A stretch of 64,000 nt of DNA from Azolla caroliniana (taxonomy: Eukaryota > Polypodiophyta). Shown here piece by piece: positions 25,094 to 35,917 of the stretch; position 1 is the first letter of the stretch; the number at the start of each line of letters is the position of its first letter. The notes below the pieces were generated by a model that was not told where the DNA came from, did no database searches, and saw nothing but the letters and a program-made list of their open reading frames with translations. Position numbers and translations under genes: made by a program. The stretch is from contig JBHGNT010000001.1 of NCBI GenBank assembly GCA_043228905.1, positions 34,720,001 to 34,784,000 on the forward strand, given 5' to 3'.

Positions 25094-25930
25094 ATGGAGA
25101 CTCGCACAGCCATGGACATTCGCGTTTCTTCTTCTTCGTCACCATCATCATCATCATCATCTTCTTCTTCCATATCTCAAAATGTTCCTTTGCAGAGTTC
25201 TTGCCCTATCTGTTTAAGCAGTGTTTCAGGCGAAGCTTTTTTGGATCCGTGTTTTCATTCCTTCTGCTTCCATTGCATCCTTCAGTGGTCGGAGATGGTA
25301 TCTGCTCATCCTTCTCTGGAAGGAGACACATATCTCGAATGCCCTCTCTGCAAAACGCGTAGTTCTTGCATCATATACAACATCGTTCATAACACGTTCC
25401 AACGTTTCTACCTCTTCGAACATCACAATAGCTCTGCAAAGCACCGCTTTTCTCTGTCTAGGTCTCACTATCAGAGATTGCACGTTTATCATCATAAGCT
25501 TCACAAGGCCATGGCAGATGCAATCTATCAGAGTTTGGAGAAAAGAGAGAAGATGAACCATCCGTTTCTCTCAGAAACGGAACAGACAAAAAAGGAGACG
25601 AAAAAGGGAAGAAATCGCTTCCCATCGCTGAAGAATAGGAATGTGATTCTGCCATGGATACAGAGAGAGTTTCAATCTCTCTTACAAGAAGAAGATGTGA
25701 ATCTCATCACACAGCATGTTATAGGTGTTTTGGAACACTTTGAAGGCAAGAATGTGTTGAATGCTTGGAAATCTTCCATGGCAGAAACAGTTCAGCCCTT
25801 CATTCCTGAGTATGCTGATGCTTTCTGTGAAGAAATAGAGAGTTTTCTCTTCTCTGGTCTGAACATGGAAGGTTATGATGAAATAGCGAAACAGGTTGTG
25901 GAAACACACACGTTCGGAAGTTGTCAGTGA
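25094..25930 (+). CDS. RING-HC finger protein, Topors-like E3 ligase, intronless
   Basis: Predicted 278-aa E3 ubiquitin (possibly SUMO) ligase. The start is the first ATG of the frame (METRTAMDIRV). A Ser-rich stretch (residues 12-27) comes from TCA/TCT repeats. A C3HC4 RING follows, with C37, C40, C53, H55, C58, C61, C83 and C86. The C-terminal half, PWIQREFQSLLQEEDVNLITQHV to FCEEIESFLFSGLNMEGYDE, resembles the conserved region after the RING in Topors/plant Topors-like proteins (RREL..LL.ED..L..HHV and FLFGRT..F..EF..FA.S..N...YD). A basic linker (KKETKKGRNR, about 175-184) could be a nuclear localisation signal. The protein is much shorter than animal Topors and lacks an RS-rich tail, so the name rests on motif resemblance. 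There are no introns and no neighbouring partner gene. Confidence 0.9.
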   Translation: METRTAMDIRVSSSSSPSSSSSSSSSISQNVPLQSSCPICLSSVSGEAFLDPCFHSFCFHCILQWSEMVSAHPSLEGDTYLECPLCKTRSSCIIYNIVHNTFQRFYLFEHHNSSAKHRFSLSRSHYQRLHVYHHKLHKAMADAIYQSLEKREKMNHPFLSETEQTKKETKKGRNRFPSLKNRNVILPWIQREFQSLLQEEDVNLITQHVIGVLEHFEGKNVLNAWKSSMAETVQPFIPEYADAFCEEIESFLFSGLNMEGYDEIAKQVVETHTFGSCQ

Positions 25931-28900
25931 TGTAGAAGAAGAAACCGCGCTGTCTCTCTAGTGTTACGTATGCACAAATGTACATACGAGGTTTCTGGCA
26001 GCTGAGCTCGTTATGCTGATTTTGCTTCCTCTGCAATCCTTTGATCAGTGACAATTTGGTACATATATTCATGAAGGTTTGTGACAGGATAGACTATGTA
26101 GTACATGCTTTGCTCTTGTTTTCCACAGCTACGGCTTCAAGACCTGTAGTTGTAAGGAGAACTATGATAACTAAACATGGAAGAGCATTTCAGCATGATT
26201 TTCTAAAAGAATGTCATGAAGTGTTGATTCCTATACAGACATACATGCATACATGTATGTATATATATGTGGGCATTTTCATCTCAGTGACAAAGATCTA
26301 ATGCTTTTGCTGTTAGCAATGATAAAGACCTTTTGCTTTATACTCATTGAACAGGTGGCCTCAAAAAAGAAGCTAAATTCTTCTAATGGGAATCATTGCA
26401 TACATAATAGGTATGCTATACTTGCAATTTGATTATCGGCCTTCTGATTCAGAAGATCAATTTGATCAAACTAATATAAGCCCAAAGGTCAAACAGCTCT
26501 GCTTCTGTCCCTTGACCTCTAAAAGTCAAACTTATCTACATATGTAGTGGGGCAGTTGCCTTGTAAAAATTTGAGAAGGTCCAACTACATTTGGTATATA
26601 GTGAGATGGATGCCTCGTAAACCCCCCAGAAAGCTAAACCATGTTGCATAGGTCAAACTACTTTACCTTTGGTTTGGTGCTAATCTATGGCCACAACATC
26701 CAAACTATTATGCCTACGTACTGAGAGAGAATCACCTTCACCTAGACAAGGTTCAACTTCTCTACATCTGCAGTGAGGAGGCTGCTTGATCCTGGGCATG
26801 TCAAACTTCTCTATGTTGGTAGATATGATCATATGTGTCACCTAACCCTGGCTTGTGAAACAAAAGAATCTTAGATAAGTGTTTGTTTGGAGACATTTCT
26901 GATAGAGACCTATGATTGCGAGCTAAATGGTAACAAGAAGAATGGAACTTGCTAGCAAATCAAATAACATGCCATTTTGCACTACTCTTGGTTTCAAAGG
27001 ATTGCTAGTTTGCATTTGATCAGTTAATGCAATTTCATTGCAATGAAAGCAATAGCCCTTGATTGAACAAAGTAATTGGAACATTTATTCATCTATGCAT
27101 AAAAAACATTTCATGTGATGACCGCTTGGTTTCACTCACATATTTGATCATCGAGGTAGTGACTATTGGATTCCGTATGTATGTTGTTAATTCAACATAG
27201 ACTAATTAACTATGACTAACTTGGTTTAGTCATCCACAGTAGATATGTGCACGAATGATTCCAATTGAAATTCGTGAGTCAAATCTCAATTTATCGTACA
27301 GAAGTTTCAATGATATCTTGTCAAGTGATGGATGGTGATCCTTCTATATATTTAGGGCAGTCACTTATCCTTTGGAGGTTGGGCTTTCACAACGTCATGA
27401 GATGGAGGGGGTAGTTTTGATTACGAGTGTGTTTAGGGTTTGACCATTGTGCAACCCTCGTAAAGCTATTCTCCCAAGAATGATTTTCAAGACAGTCATT
27501 AATATATTGTTCTATTCCGTTCTTGTAGTTGCAATTATCTGGTCTCCTGATTGGTAGGTGCTTATACACTCATTTGTCTGATCAACATTTTTCTACAACC
27601 AATAGTGTTGACCTCGTTGGAAATATATTTTTGTACAACTATTTGATTATATCCTCGGTGGCTTCATTATCTTCCCATTTTTCTTTAGTGCTGCCACTAT
27701 TGGAGATACTGATGTCATGCATTCAATCAGATATATTATTCCATCTTCTTTCATTTGGTTTCCCTCAACCCTAACTTCTTATGCATATATTTTACTTTCA
27801 TAGATCAGTCACTCTCGGATCAGATGACCATTCTTGTGCATTAGAATATTGTCAATTGTTTTGGTCTGCACAGTATTAACTGTCTTGGCCCATACTCGCA
27901 TGATTGAAAGTATGTTGAGTTGTTCATTTATTCTTTCGATTTCTTTTTTCATTTCATATTCTTTCTTTACTGCTCGTGTAGCATATAAAATGTGGCCTTG
28001 ATGGGCTGGAAACTTGATTAAGCTCACGTATCAAAGCCACTTAGTTTAGATACTTCCTTTTTGTGAGTGTCTCAATAGGGTCGCTTACATAAACTGTGGA
28101 CCAATCTATGCTAACGTTATATGCCTATGGGATATATCATGTACATGGTGGCCCATAATTACATCCAATTGTGGATGAATTTATCTTCTTTTACCTTTCC
28201 AGAGCTACTAGTAGGAAAAGGCCATGTCTTGAGGCTTTCAAAAATTTACTAGTTTTTGTCGGTATAGAGGTCCTTCGAAATCAATATGACAAGCAATTAA
28301 CCGTAAAGAATGGTTGTCTTAAGCATGCACAAGTAACCCGCATTGTTGGAGGCTTTGGAAAAACAATAGGTAGGTAGGTAAAACTTACTCAACTAGAACC
28401 AAATGATATGGTTGTCCCAATTGTAAATATTGTGTTACGATTTGTCTTGTCGGAAGCAACAGAGGAATTAAGAGTGGAGGCATGAGCATGGGCAACACTA
28501 CGTGTAGGTATAAAAATCTAGAACAAGGTTGAACATGAACATGGACAAGAGAAGATTCATCATCAAGAACTAAATTAGGGTAATGGTAGAAGAGTTGCAA
28601 TGGAAATTTGGAAGAGTACCAGAGCTCAGTAGAGAGATATGAAATTAGAGCATGGTCAAAGTTGAAAATCATGGAGACATAAATGTTCTAGATTGCAAGT
28701 TAATTTGAGGATTTTGGTTGTTGGACGCAAAGGAGAGCGAAGAACATAGAAATGAGATTGATTCAAAATTTGTAAGAATGTCCTTCAAGATGGATCCGCA
28801 TAGGCTTAATAGGTTCCTTCAAGGTGGATCCATAGAGGCTCAACATATTTTGAAACTATTGCTCACTTGGGGGGAATGAAAAATCAATGAGTGCATGGGT

Positions 28901-30340
28901 TTGATGATGCAAGTGAAAGGCCTGAGTGGAGTGGTTGGTGATGGTGAAAAGAGAGGACATTCGGTGACCACTAAGATGAGGATGGTGTGCGGGATAGTGA
29001 TGGGTTGTAGGGAAAGGGAAGGTGGCTTGTGATTATGGAGGTGGGGATAATGATACAAGGAGATCGCAAGGAGAAAAGTGAAATGCACCACAAGAAAGTA
29101 GAGGGACAAGTAAAAAGGTAAAAAATGTAAAAGGTAAACATGATAAATTCTAAATAAATTCCAAGAGAAAAATAAATAAACATGGTGAGAAATTTATAAA
29201 ATGGTGTTCGGTAAGGATAGTGAAAATGGACTCAGTAACAATCATGCCCTCATGCTCACTCTTAATTAGCTTGAGCATCTTGAAGTGGTTGCATTAGTTG
29301 TAACTTGTAACTATTCCGAGCTACAATGTAAAAAATGTGGCCGAGTCCCCAACTTCAAATAAATCTCGACTTATTTTACCTTTACTAGGAAGTGGTTCAA
29401 ATATGGTGATTCCTTTCTAGTAAGCAACTTTTGTCTCTATACTTTGCTCATAGTGACATATGGAGTCGGTGTGGACATACAACGGATTCAAGTATTATGG
29501 CCTTGGCTTTGTTTATCGCTCTGGCATGGTTTTGGCAAGTTGGAGGTCTTCCAACACGATCCACCACTTGTTGCCCATATTTGCAACATTTGTAAATGTT
29601 TTCAAAGCCCACAAATTGTATGATGCTTGCCCACTAAAGCCATTTTCGTAAGTTGGTGTGGCCATGTCAAAAGCCAAAACTTTGTATTATTCATGAACAA
29701 TCCTCAACTTCAAATGAGGGTTTTTGCTACTTGCCACACAACCTCTCTTACACATCCACATGTGGCTTCTCTTTGAAACCAAGTTCTTAGTCTTCTTGTT
29801 CGATGACATGGTGGGTTTATGTAATAATGAGGGCCTTGTAAATGTTGCATTGAGTGTTAAGAGTTACATTTGTAATATTCATGCCTAGTCACACAATTAC
29901 TTGTGGGATGTGGGCCTTGATTATATAAACATTTTTTGTCTTACCATTCGGGTTGTCCTCATGGTCATGACATAGTTTCTTTGCAATATATACACTGGGA
30001 AAATTTACCATTTATCTTTGCATAATGAGAGAATATGTGTGTGTGTGCGCACACACACACATGCACATGCGAGGTAAGTCCTAGTACGTTTCATTGCTTG
30101 GCTTCATAAGAATGTACATTTGGCATTGGCATGAGGAAACAATATAACAAGGCGAGAGAAAACATGTAAAACCTTGGAAAGGGTCTTGTGTCCCCACAAT
30201 GTGAAAGGGCACAAAGCCAAAAGCAACACTTAAAGACAAAGGACATAAGAAAGCCAACTTGTAGGCTATTCCCCACTCTTTTTCGTTTGCTCAGCTTTAG
30301 ACTTGAGCCTCTCTCTCTCTTTCTCTCTCCACAAGATTAG
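25931..30340. other. Intergenic
   Basis: No gene recognised. At about 26480-26830 a degenerate tandem pattern recurs (GTCAAACTTCTCTACAT, then GTAGTGGGGCAGTTGCCTTG, with variants every 75-90 bp). The rest is AT-rich DNA with short ORFs lacking domains. A TG/CA tract lies near 30037-30062. Confidence 0.5.
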
Positions 30341-30352
30341 CAATAAATGTTT

Positions 30353-31424
30353 GGGAAAAGTACCAGGATACCCCTGGAAGTTCGTTTATTTACCAGAATG
30401 CCCTTGGAAGTTCCAAATTTACTAAACTACCCCTATGTCCAAAAAATTACACTTTATAAAGTAAGTATACACTCAAATCTATAAGCCCTATTTACCAGAA
30501 TACCTTTCAAACACAAATTTCTTTACTTAAGCGATTCTTTGGGTCCTTTGTACCTAATAGTGTAGTCTTTCTTTTCTTTCTTGTTCATTGGGTTGATCAA
30601 TCATCTTCATAATCAGGATATCGGGTTACCTTGTGTATTATTAGATATTTTGTTGCGTCGATAGAAATATTTGATTTTGTGGATAATTTTGGAATTACAC
30701 CTTTTGTAGACGGATCAAAATTAACATGTAATTATTACATTTCGACAATTAATTTTGGTTTGCAAGTATTTTCGAAATTGATGAGATTTAGTTGTGATTG
30801 CATTTTGCTAACAAAAATTAGTGTAAAATCATGAAATTTGGTTTAAGATGGCATTTTAATAGCAAAGTGTTATGTGAGATTTCGTTTAAAATGACATTTG
30901 GTAGCAAGGTTTTTCGTGAGATTTGATTTAACATTTTGGCCGCAATTTGTTTGTGAATCCACAAATCCATGGATTTTGGCTTCAAAATGGCGTCCCAATG
31001 GTAAATTTTGGTGTGCGATTAAGTGTTTTGGTTTTAAGATTAAGTTTTGGTCACTTCAATCACAAATTTTGGTTTGATGGGATTAAGCTAGTATAACTCG
31101 GTGTAAATTCATAGAATTGGATTTTACGGTGACCTTTCAATTGAAAATTTTGATATATAATATAATTTAGATAATTTAGTTTGATTTATGATGTATTTTG
31201 AAAAATAAAAGTGGTATAAATTGGTCAAAATAGGTATATAGTGGCATTATGATAAATAAATTTAGGTTTAAGGGTACTCTGGTAAATAAGGCTTGTCGAT
31301 TTGAGTGTATAATTACTTTATAAAGTGTATTTTTTTGGACACAGGGGTAGTTTGGTAAATTTGGAACTTACAGGGGCATTCTGGTAAATAGACGAACTTC
31401 TAGGGGTATCTTGGTACTTTTCCC
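30353..31424 (+). mobile_element. Mutator-like element with long terminal inverted repeats (1,072 bp)
   Basis: The termini GGGAAAAGTACC and GGTACTTTTCCC and roughly 120-150-bp inverted arms are the same as in the 312-bp element at 13976. A perfect 9-bp target duplication TAAATGTTT flanks it (30344-30352 and 31425-31433), the size typical of the Mutator superfamily. The interior (about 30620-31250) is AT-rich with degenerate repeats of 'AAATTTTGGTTT..GATGGCATTTT' and has no transposase ORF, so the element is non-autonomous. Confidence 0.88.
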
Positions 31425-31734
31425 TAAATGTTTTACCCTAAGCCTTATGCTAATCACTTCTAGTACCATGATTACCTTAATTATTAATGAAATTGTGCCT
31501 ATTCTTTTTTTGTGCAATCTTGCCACTTTGAGTGTTTAAATAGTCTGTAGTATAATAAGTTAATTCTTAATTAATTAATCATCATGTGAGAGATTTGTGA
31601 TTTTTTATTTTTTCCAAAAAAAGAGATTTGTGAATTTTGTCTTAATGTCTAACACAATTATTAGTAGCCTCGAAACAAGTGATGACCGTTCTTACAATGT
31701 CACTAAGATGGTGGTCCACCACATGACCTCGATA

Positions 31735-31895
31735 ATGAGCCATAACTCATACGGAGATTAAGATGTGCAGTTGGTGTAACATGTGGAAGACACATCCACA
31801 CACACACACACTCACACTCTCTCTCCAAGTTCAATCCTTGTTGTGGGTTAGGCCCCGTCTCATAGATCGCAATCAGTCTCATGTGGATGTAAAAA

Positions 31896-31930
<35 letters not shown>
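31735..31930 (+). repeat. SINE-like repeat with (CT)n tail
   Basis: Contains a Pol III B-box-like AAGTTCAATCC (about 31827-31837), GTGGGTTAGGCC, CATAGATCGCAATC, CATGTGGATGT and then AAAAAAGAT plus (CT)n. The segment 31836-31900 matches the minus strand of 39245-39320, so at least two copies exist. No A box is clear, and the SINE call is tentative. Confidence 0.45.
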
Positions 31931-31932
<2 letters not shown>

Positions 31933-32594
31933 AGAACAGTAATAAAATCTATCTATCCCCTTTCACTTTTGTCAGAAAATTTTGACATGTAGTACATTTT
32001 TGTATCTCTTAATGGTAGTAAAATGATCACATTTAGTACAACTTTTAGATTTTTTTGATAATGTTGGAAAGGAGGTAAACTTGGAACTATATTTGTAGAG
32101 AGAGAGAGAGAGTAAGAAAGGGATAGGAGAGTACATGTATAATACATGTACATTTATAAATAGAGAGCGAGAGTACACATGCACATATTCTAGTGCTAAA
32201 ATTAGATGGTGTAAAAAATGAAGCACTAGTATGCATTTTTAAGCCCTAAGAAGATGCCAAGGTTGCAATATGGTGAGTACATAGTATATGATAAGAGTAA
32301 GTTTTTTTTTTTTCCAAAAAAAAAACCTACTTCCATTAGTTAAGGCAATGTACAAGGGATAATTTACAACTCATATCTTACAAGCCATCTTGCATGTCAA
32401 AAGAAAATAATATGTGTAGATGAAACAAGAAAAGAACAACTCCAAAACACCACATCATTCGATGCGCATAGCATTACCCGAACGCATACTCTACAAACAG
32501 AATTCAGCATAGATGTCCTCCATTCACTTCTCATGGCAGCACCCATCTAGATGTTAGGTACACTCGAGGGGAACAACCACACTCACACTCACGA

Positions 32595-33600
32595 ATGTCC
32601 TTTTTTATTTATTTACCTTGGTATTAATGAAAAGATGCCCAAAGGCTACAAAGAACTCATACATGAAAACACAACCACCATACCCACATCAACCAACATG
32701 TCGAATAGCAAAAGCCCTCATGCAACTACCATAGAAAGTGTATTTATACATCTAAATCAAGATCCTTATATAATGGGAGGTGGAAAAAGGCACCTTGGTG
32801 GAGTATATCTCCCCAAAAGAGGTGAAGACCTTTGCCTTTGTCCACATTTCTCTAAAATGTTGTTGCTTATGAAACATAACATCAGGCTCACAATGGATCA
32901 CCTTGTGTGGGATCCAGGTGAGTGGAAATGGCAAATTATATCGGCGCAGGGAATATTGGGTAAGCAAAAAATACTCTATAAAAGTGGGTAGAGAATTGCT
33001 AAGAAAGGGGTTTGGTTGTTGTGCTAATAGCTTATAAATTTTGGAGAACCGGTTATGTACAATTGGAAAGGGCTTTAGGTCATGCAAATTCCTAAAATGT
33101 TGTATTGTCTAGATGTACATTATGTGATTCCTGTGAAGTCATGGATGCAAGGGCATTGCCATGATTTCAAATGTTATAGTTGTGGTTTGCACATTGAATT
33201 TGTTCACCATGTCTTATGGATATGCCCTATTACTAGAGCAGTTTGGAAAAGAGTGTTGAGAATTCTGTATCTTGTTTATGGTAAACAAATGTACACATGG
33301 GGTTTTGTGAGATGGGTAAGGCTTACTGAAGAAATATAGAATTATGAAAAGGAGTGTGTCGATTTTCTTCTTCTATGTGATGGAAGGTAGGTATTGGATG
33401 TCTCTTATGTTACAACAATCCGTTGTTTGGTAGAGGACAAGGTTAGGTCTACGATAGCTTCTTTAGTAATTTGGGTATTGTGAAAGGCAAGATGTAAATA
33501 TGTTTTTCAAAAAGTCAAACAGAATGGAGTTGAGTTAGTCAAGAAGATATGGTTGATGCTTCTACATACTCTAAGAGGTCAATATGAGGCAGCAAACTTG
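32595..33600 (-). mobile_element. LINE 3' end with inverted 5' portion (twin-priming structure)
   Basis: Compared with the collinear copy at 54530-55270, the element is split. Its 3' part (GAGCCTGATGTT.. to GCCTTTGGGCATC and an A-rich end) lies on the minus strand at 32595-32900. The part that should precede it lies on the plus strand at 32900-33600, with zinc-knuckle region CHDFKCYSCGLHIEFVHHVL and WICPITRAVWKRVL. Reading the minus strand gives inverted 5' segment, then 3' segment, then tail, which is the signature of a twin-primed LINE insertion. Frameshifts and stops make it non-functional. Confidence 0.75.
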
Positions 33601-35274
33601 TCATTTTTCATGAAAGTGTTGAAATATAACCATGCCATCATACATTTAGAATTCTCAAAACTACCCTTGCCTTTCTAAACTACCTTTCCCACATAGAAAC
33701 TATCACATTGTAAAATCTAATACTAATCTTCCTTTGATTAAAAGCAAAACAAGCATTGATCATTATTGGATCAATGCAATGTTTCAAAAACCTCCAAAAC
33801 TCTAGCTTCATGATGTGAAAAACTCTCTAAAACACTCATGAGTTGCTCTTTATAGTGCCAAAGAAGTTCTGATTTTTCCTTGGATATCCTTTGCCAATGA
33901 ACTTTTGTAAATACATGTATGAGTCTTTCCTTATTTCACCATTCACCCATGAACTTTTGTAAATTCCTAGAATGCTCTTGGGCAACCCAAAAAAAGCTTG
34001 AAAGCTATGTAGAAAAATATATGCTTGCTTGTAAAGAGCCATTAAAGTTTTAGAAATATGGCGTCAATTTGTGCAATGGACATGTTTTTGTTTTTTCCAA
34101 CCAAATAGTTTTTTTACATAGTATTGGACAATGTATTCATATTAACTACAAAACAAATTTTTTTATGAGAATCTTGTATGGGTAATTCTTATCCTATTCA
34201 AAAAATAGCACCACGCTTATTCCAACATCATTACAAAAAGTGACTCTAGAGGGTATCTAATCTAACGATACAAGACATCACGAGTGACTACATTTTATTA
34301 ATCAAATCTAGAGTTCTTTTCTGGTGACATCAGGACTGACTATATTTTTCTCAAGGAATGAACATGACTACCGCATCAATTTTCAAAGTGTCCAATCCTT
34401 TGTGTGCATTGCGCAAAATACTCGAGGGAAGTTGTCAAAATGATTAGGTGTAATATGAATATCGCTAGCGCTTTCAAGTTTCCATTAATCTAAGACTTTA
34501 AACTTCAAAGGAAACGGTGGTCCACACACCATACCATTTAGAACCACCTTCATTTATTGCCATGAATCATCATTCACAATTTTATGTGTGTAACATACAC
34601 CTTTCTCTTTCTTGAGGACCAATAACATGATATTAGAAGATGAAGGAAACATATTAGTGTCAAGATAAGTAAAATCACCACAAGTAGACTATCTTTTAAT
34701 TAGGAAAGCATACCTCTTGAGTAGACAGAAACTTGCTCACTAGAGAGGATTCATAACCCTTATAAAGAAATTTCACATTTGTATGTGGTTTAGCTAGTTA
34801 GTGGGCTCATAAACCATTGAACAAAATGAGCCATGGGGGGCAGATCTATAACTCAGTGGGTGCATGGACTAACCTCCCACACCAAATATTGTTAAGCCTA
34901 CTTTAGACCCTCATTTGAGAGCGATGGAATGAAATGTCATTCGATCCTCATCTTGTCACCTTGCATTTTAAGCCTCAAAGCCATGACTAGGTTAAATCTC
35001 ATTTGGGCTTCTCTATCTAGGTCATGGTTACCATGATTTCACATATCAAATTAGTTTAGAGTTGTAGTTTATCTTAGAATTTGACTTGGTCAAAATTGAA
35101 ACTATTCTAATCTTTTTCCTCTCTCACACCTGATACAAAGAGGCTCTTTGTGAGAAAATGTTTGGGGTTGCTCTTCAGAGAAAAAGATCATATCATAAAT
35201 TTAACACCTCTAATGCAATTTGGGTGGTGATCAAGTGATGTGGGGTGTTTTGAATTCCTATCACTAAGATCTTT

Positions 35275-35306
<32 letters not shown>

Positions 35307-35830
35307 CATGAACATTTTGCCATCTCCCTATTCAGAAGGGATATGGATGATATGCCATTTCCCTAAATTGTGTCCAACAACTCACTTACGATCTTTTAAG
35401 AATTTCCTTATCCTCACAAGAAAGAAGAATTCCGGATACAATGTTGAAAGTTAATTGAACTCATGACTTCATAATCCAATAAACATAAATGTAGAGATCA
35501 ATTCAAAATCAATGGATTTATTCAAAACAAATTCCAGCCATTGTTGGAGTTGTATATACTACACATTACAATCTCGAACCAAAAACATCGAAGAAACATG
35601 TTTTCCTTGCATTGATGCCCAACCAAAGATAAGACACACAAATTGTTTGGAACAACTACATTTACAGATGATAGAGGACACCTGAAAATCAAACCATCCA
35701 CAACATAGGCAATGATGTTTCCCCAATATTAGTGAGGAAATGCACCCGCCCGCCCCTTACCCAAAACCCCTCGGGGATTTGAGCATTAGCTCGACCACAG
35801 TTACAGAAAAGAAAACACATCCGAGCTCAA
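33601..35830. other. Intergenic
   Basis: No gene recognised. A pair of 'AT(G)AACTTTTGTAAAT' direct repeats lies at about 33898 and 33950. An (AT)n tract is at 35283-35307. The end of the stretch will include the 3' UTR of the minus-strand bHLH gene. Confidence 0.5.
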
Positions 35831-35917
35831 CTTTTGGACACAAATTCCGAAACGCCTAAGGTTCCTGACTACCGATCGGTGCAACCCATCCACCATGTCC
35901 ATGTGAGATTTCCTTCC

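Noticed and set aside
34838-34930. tRNA or SINE A-box near CTCAGTGGGTGCATGG
   Set aside because: No matching B box and no cloverleaf folding by eye.
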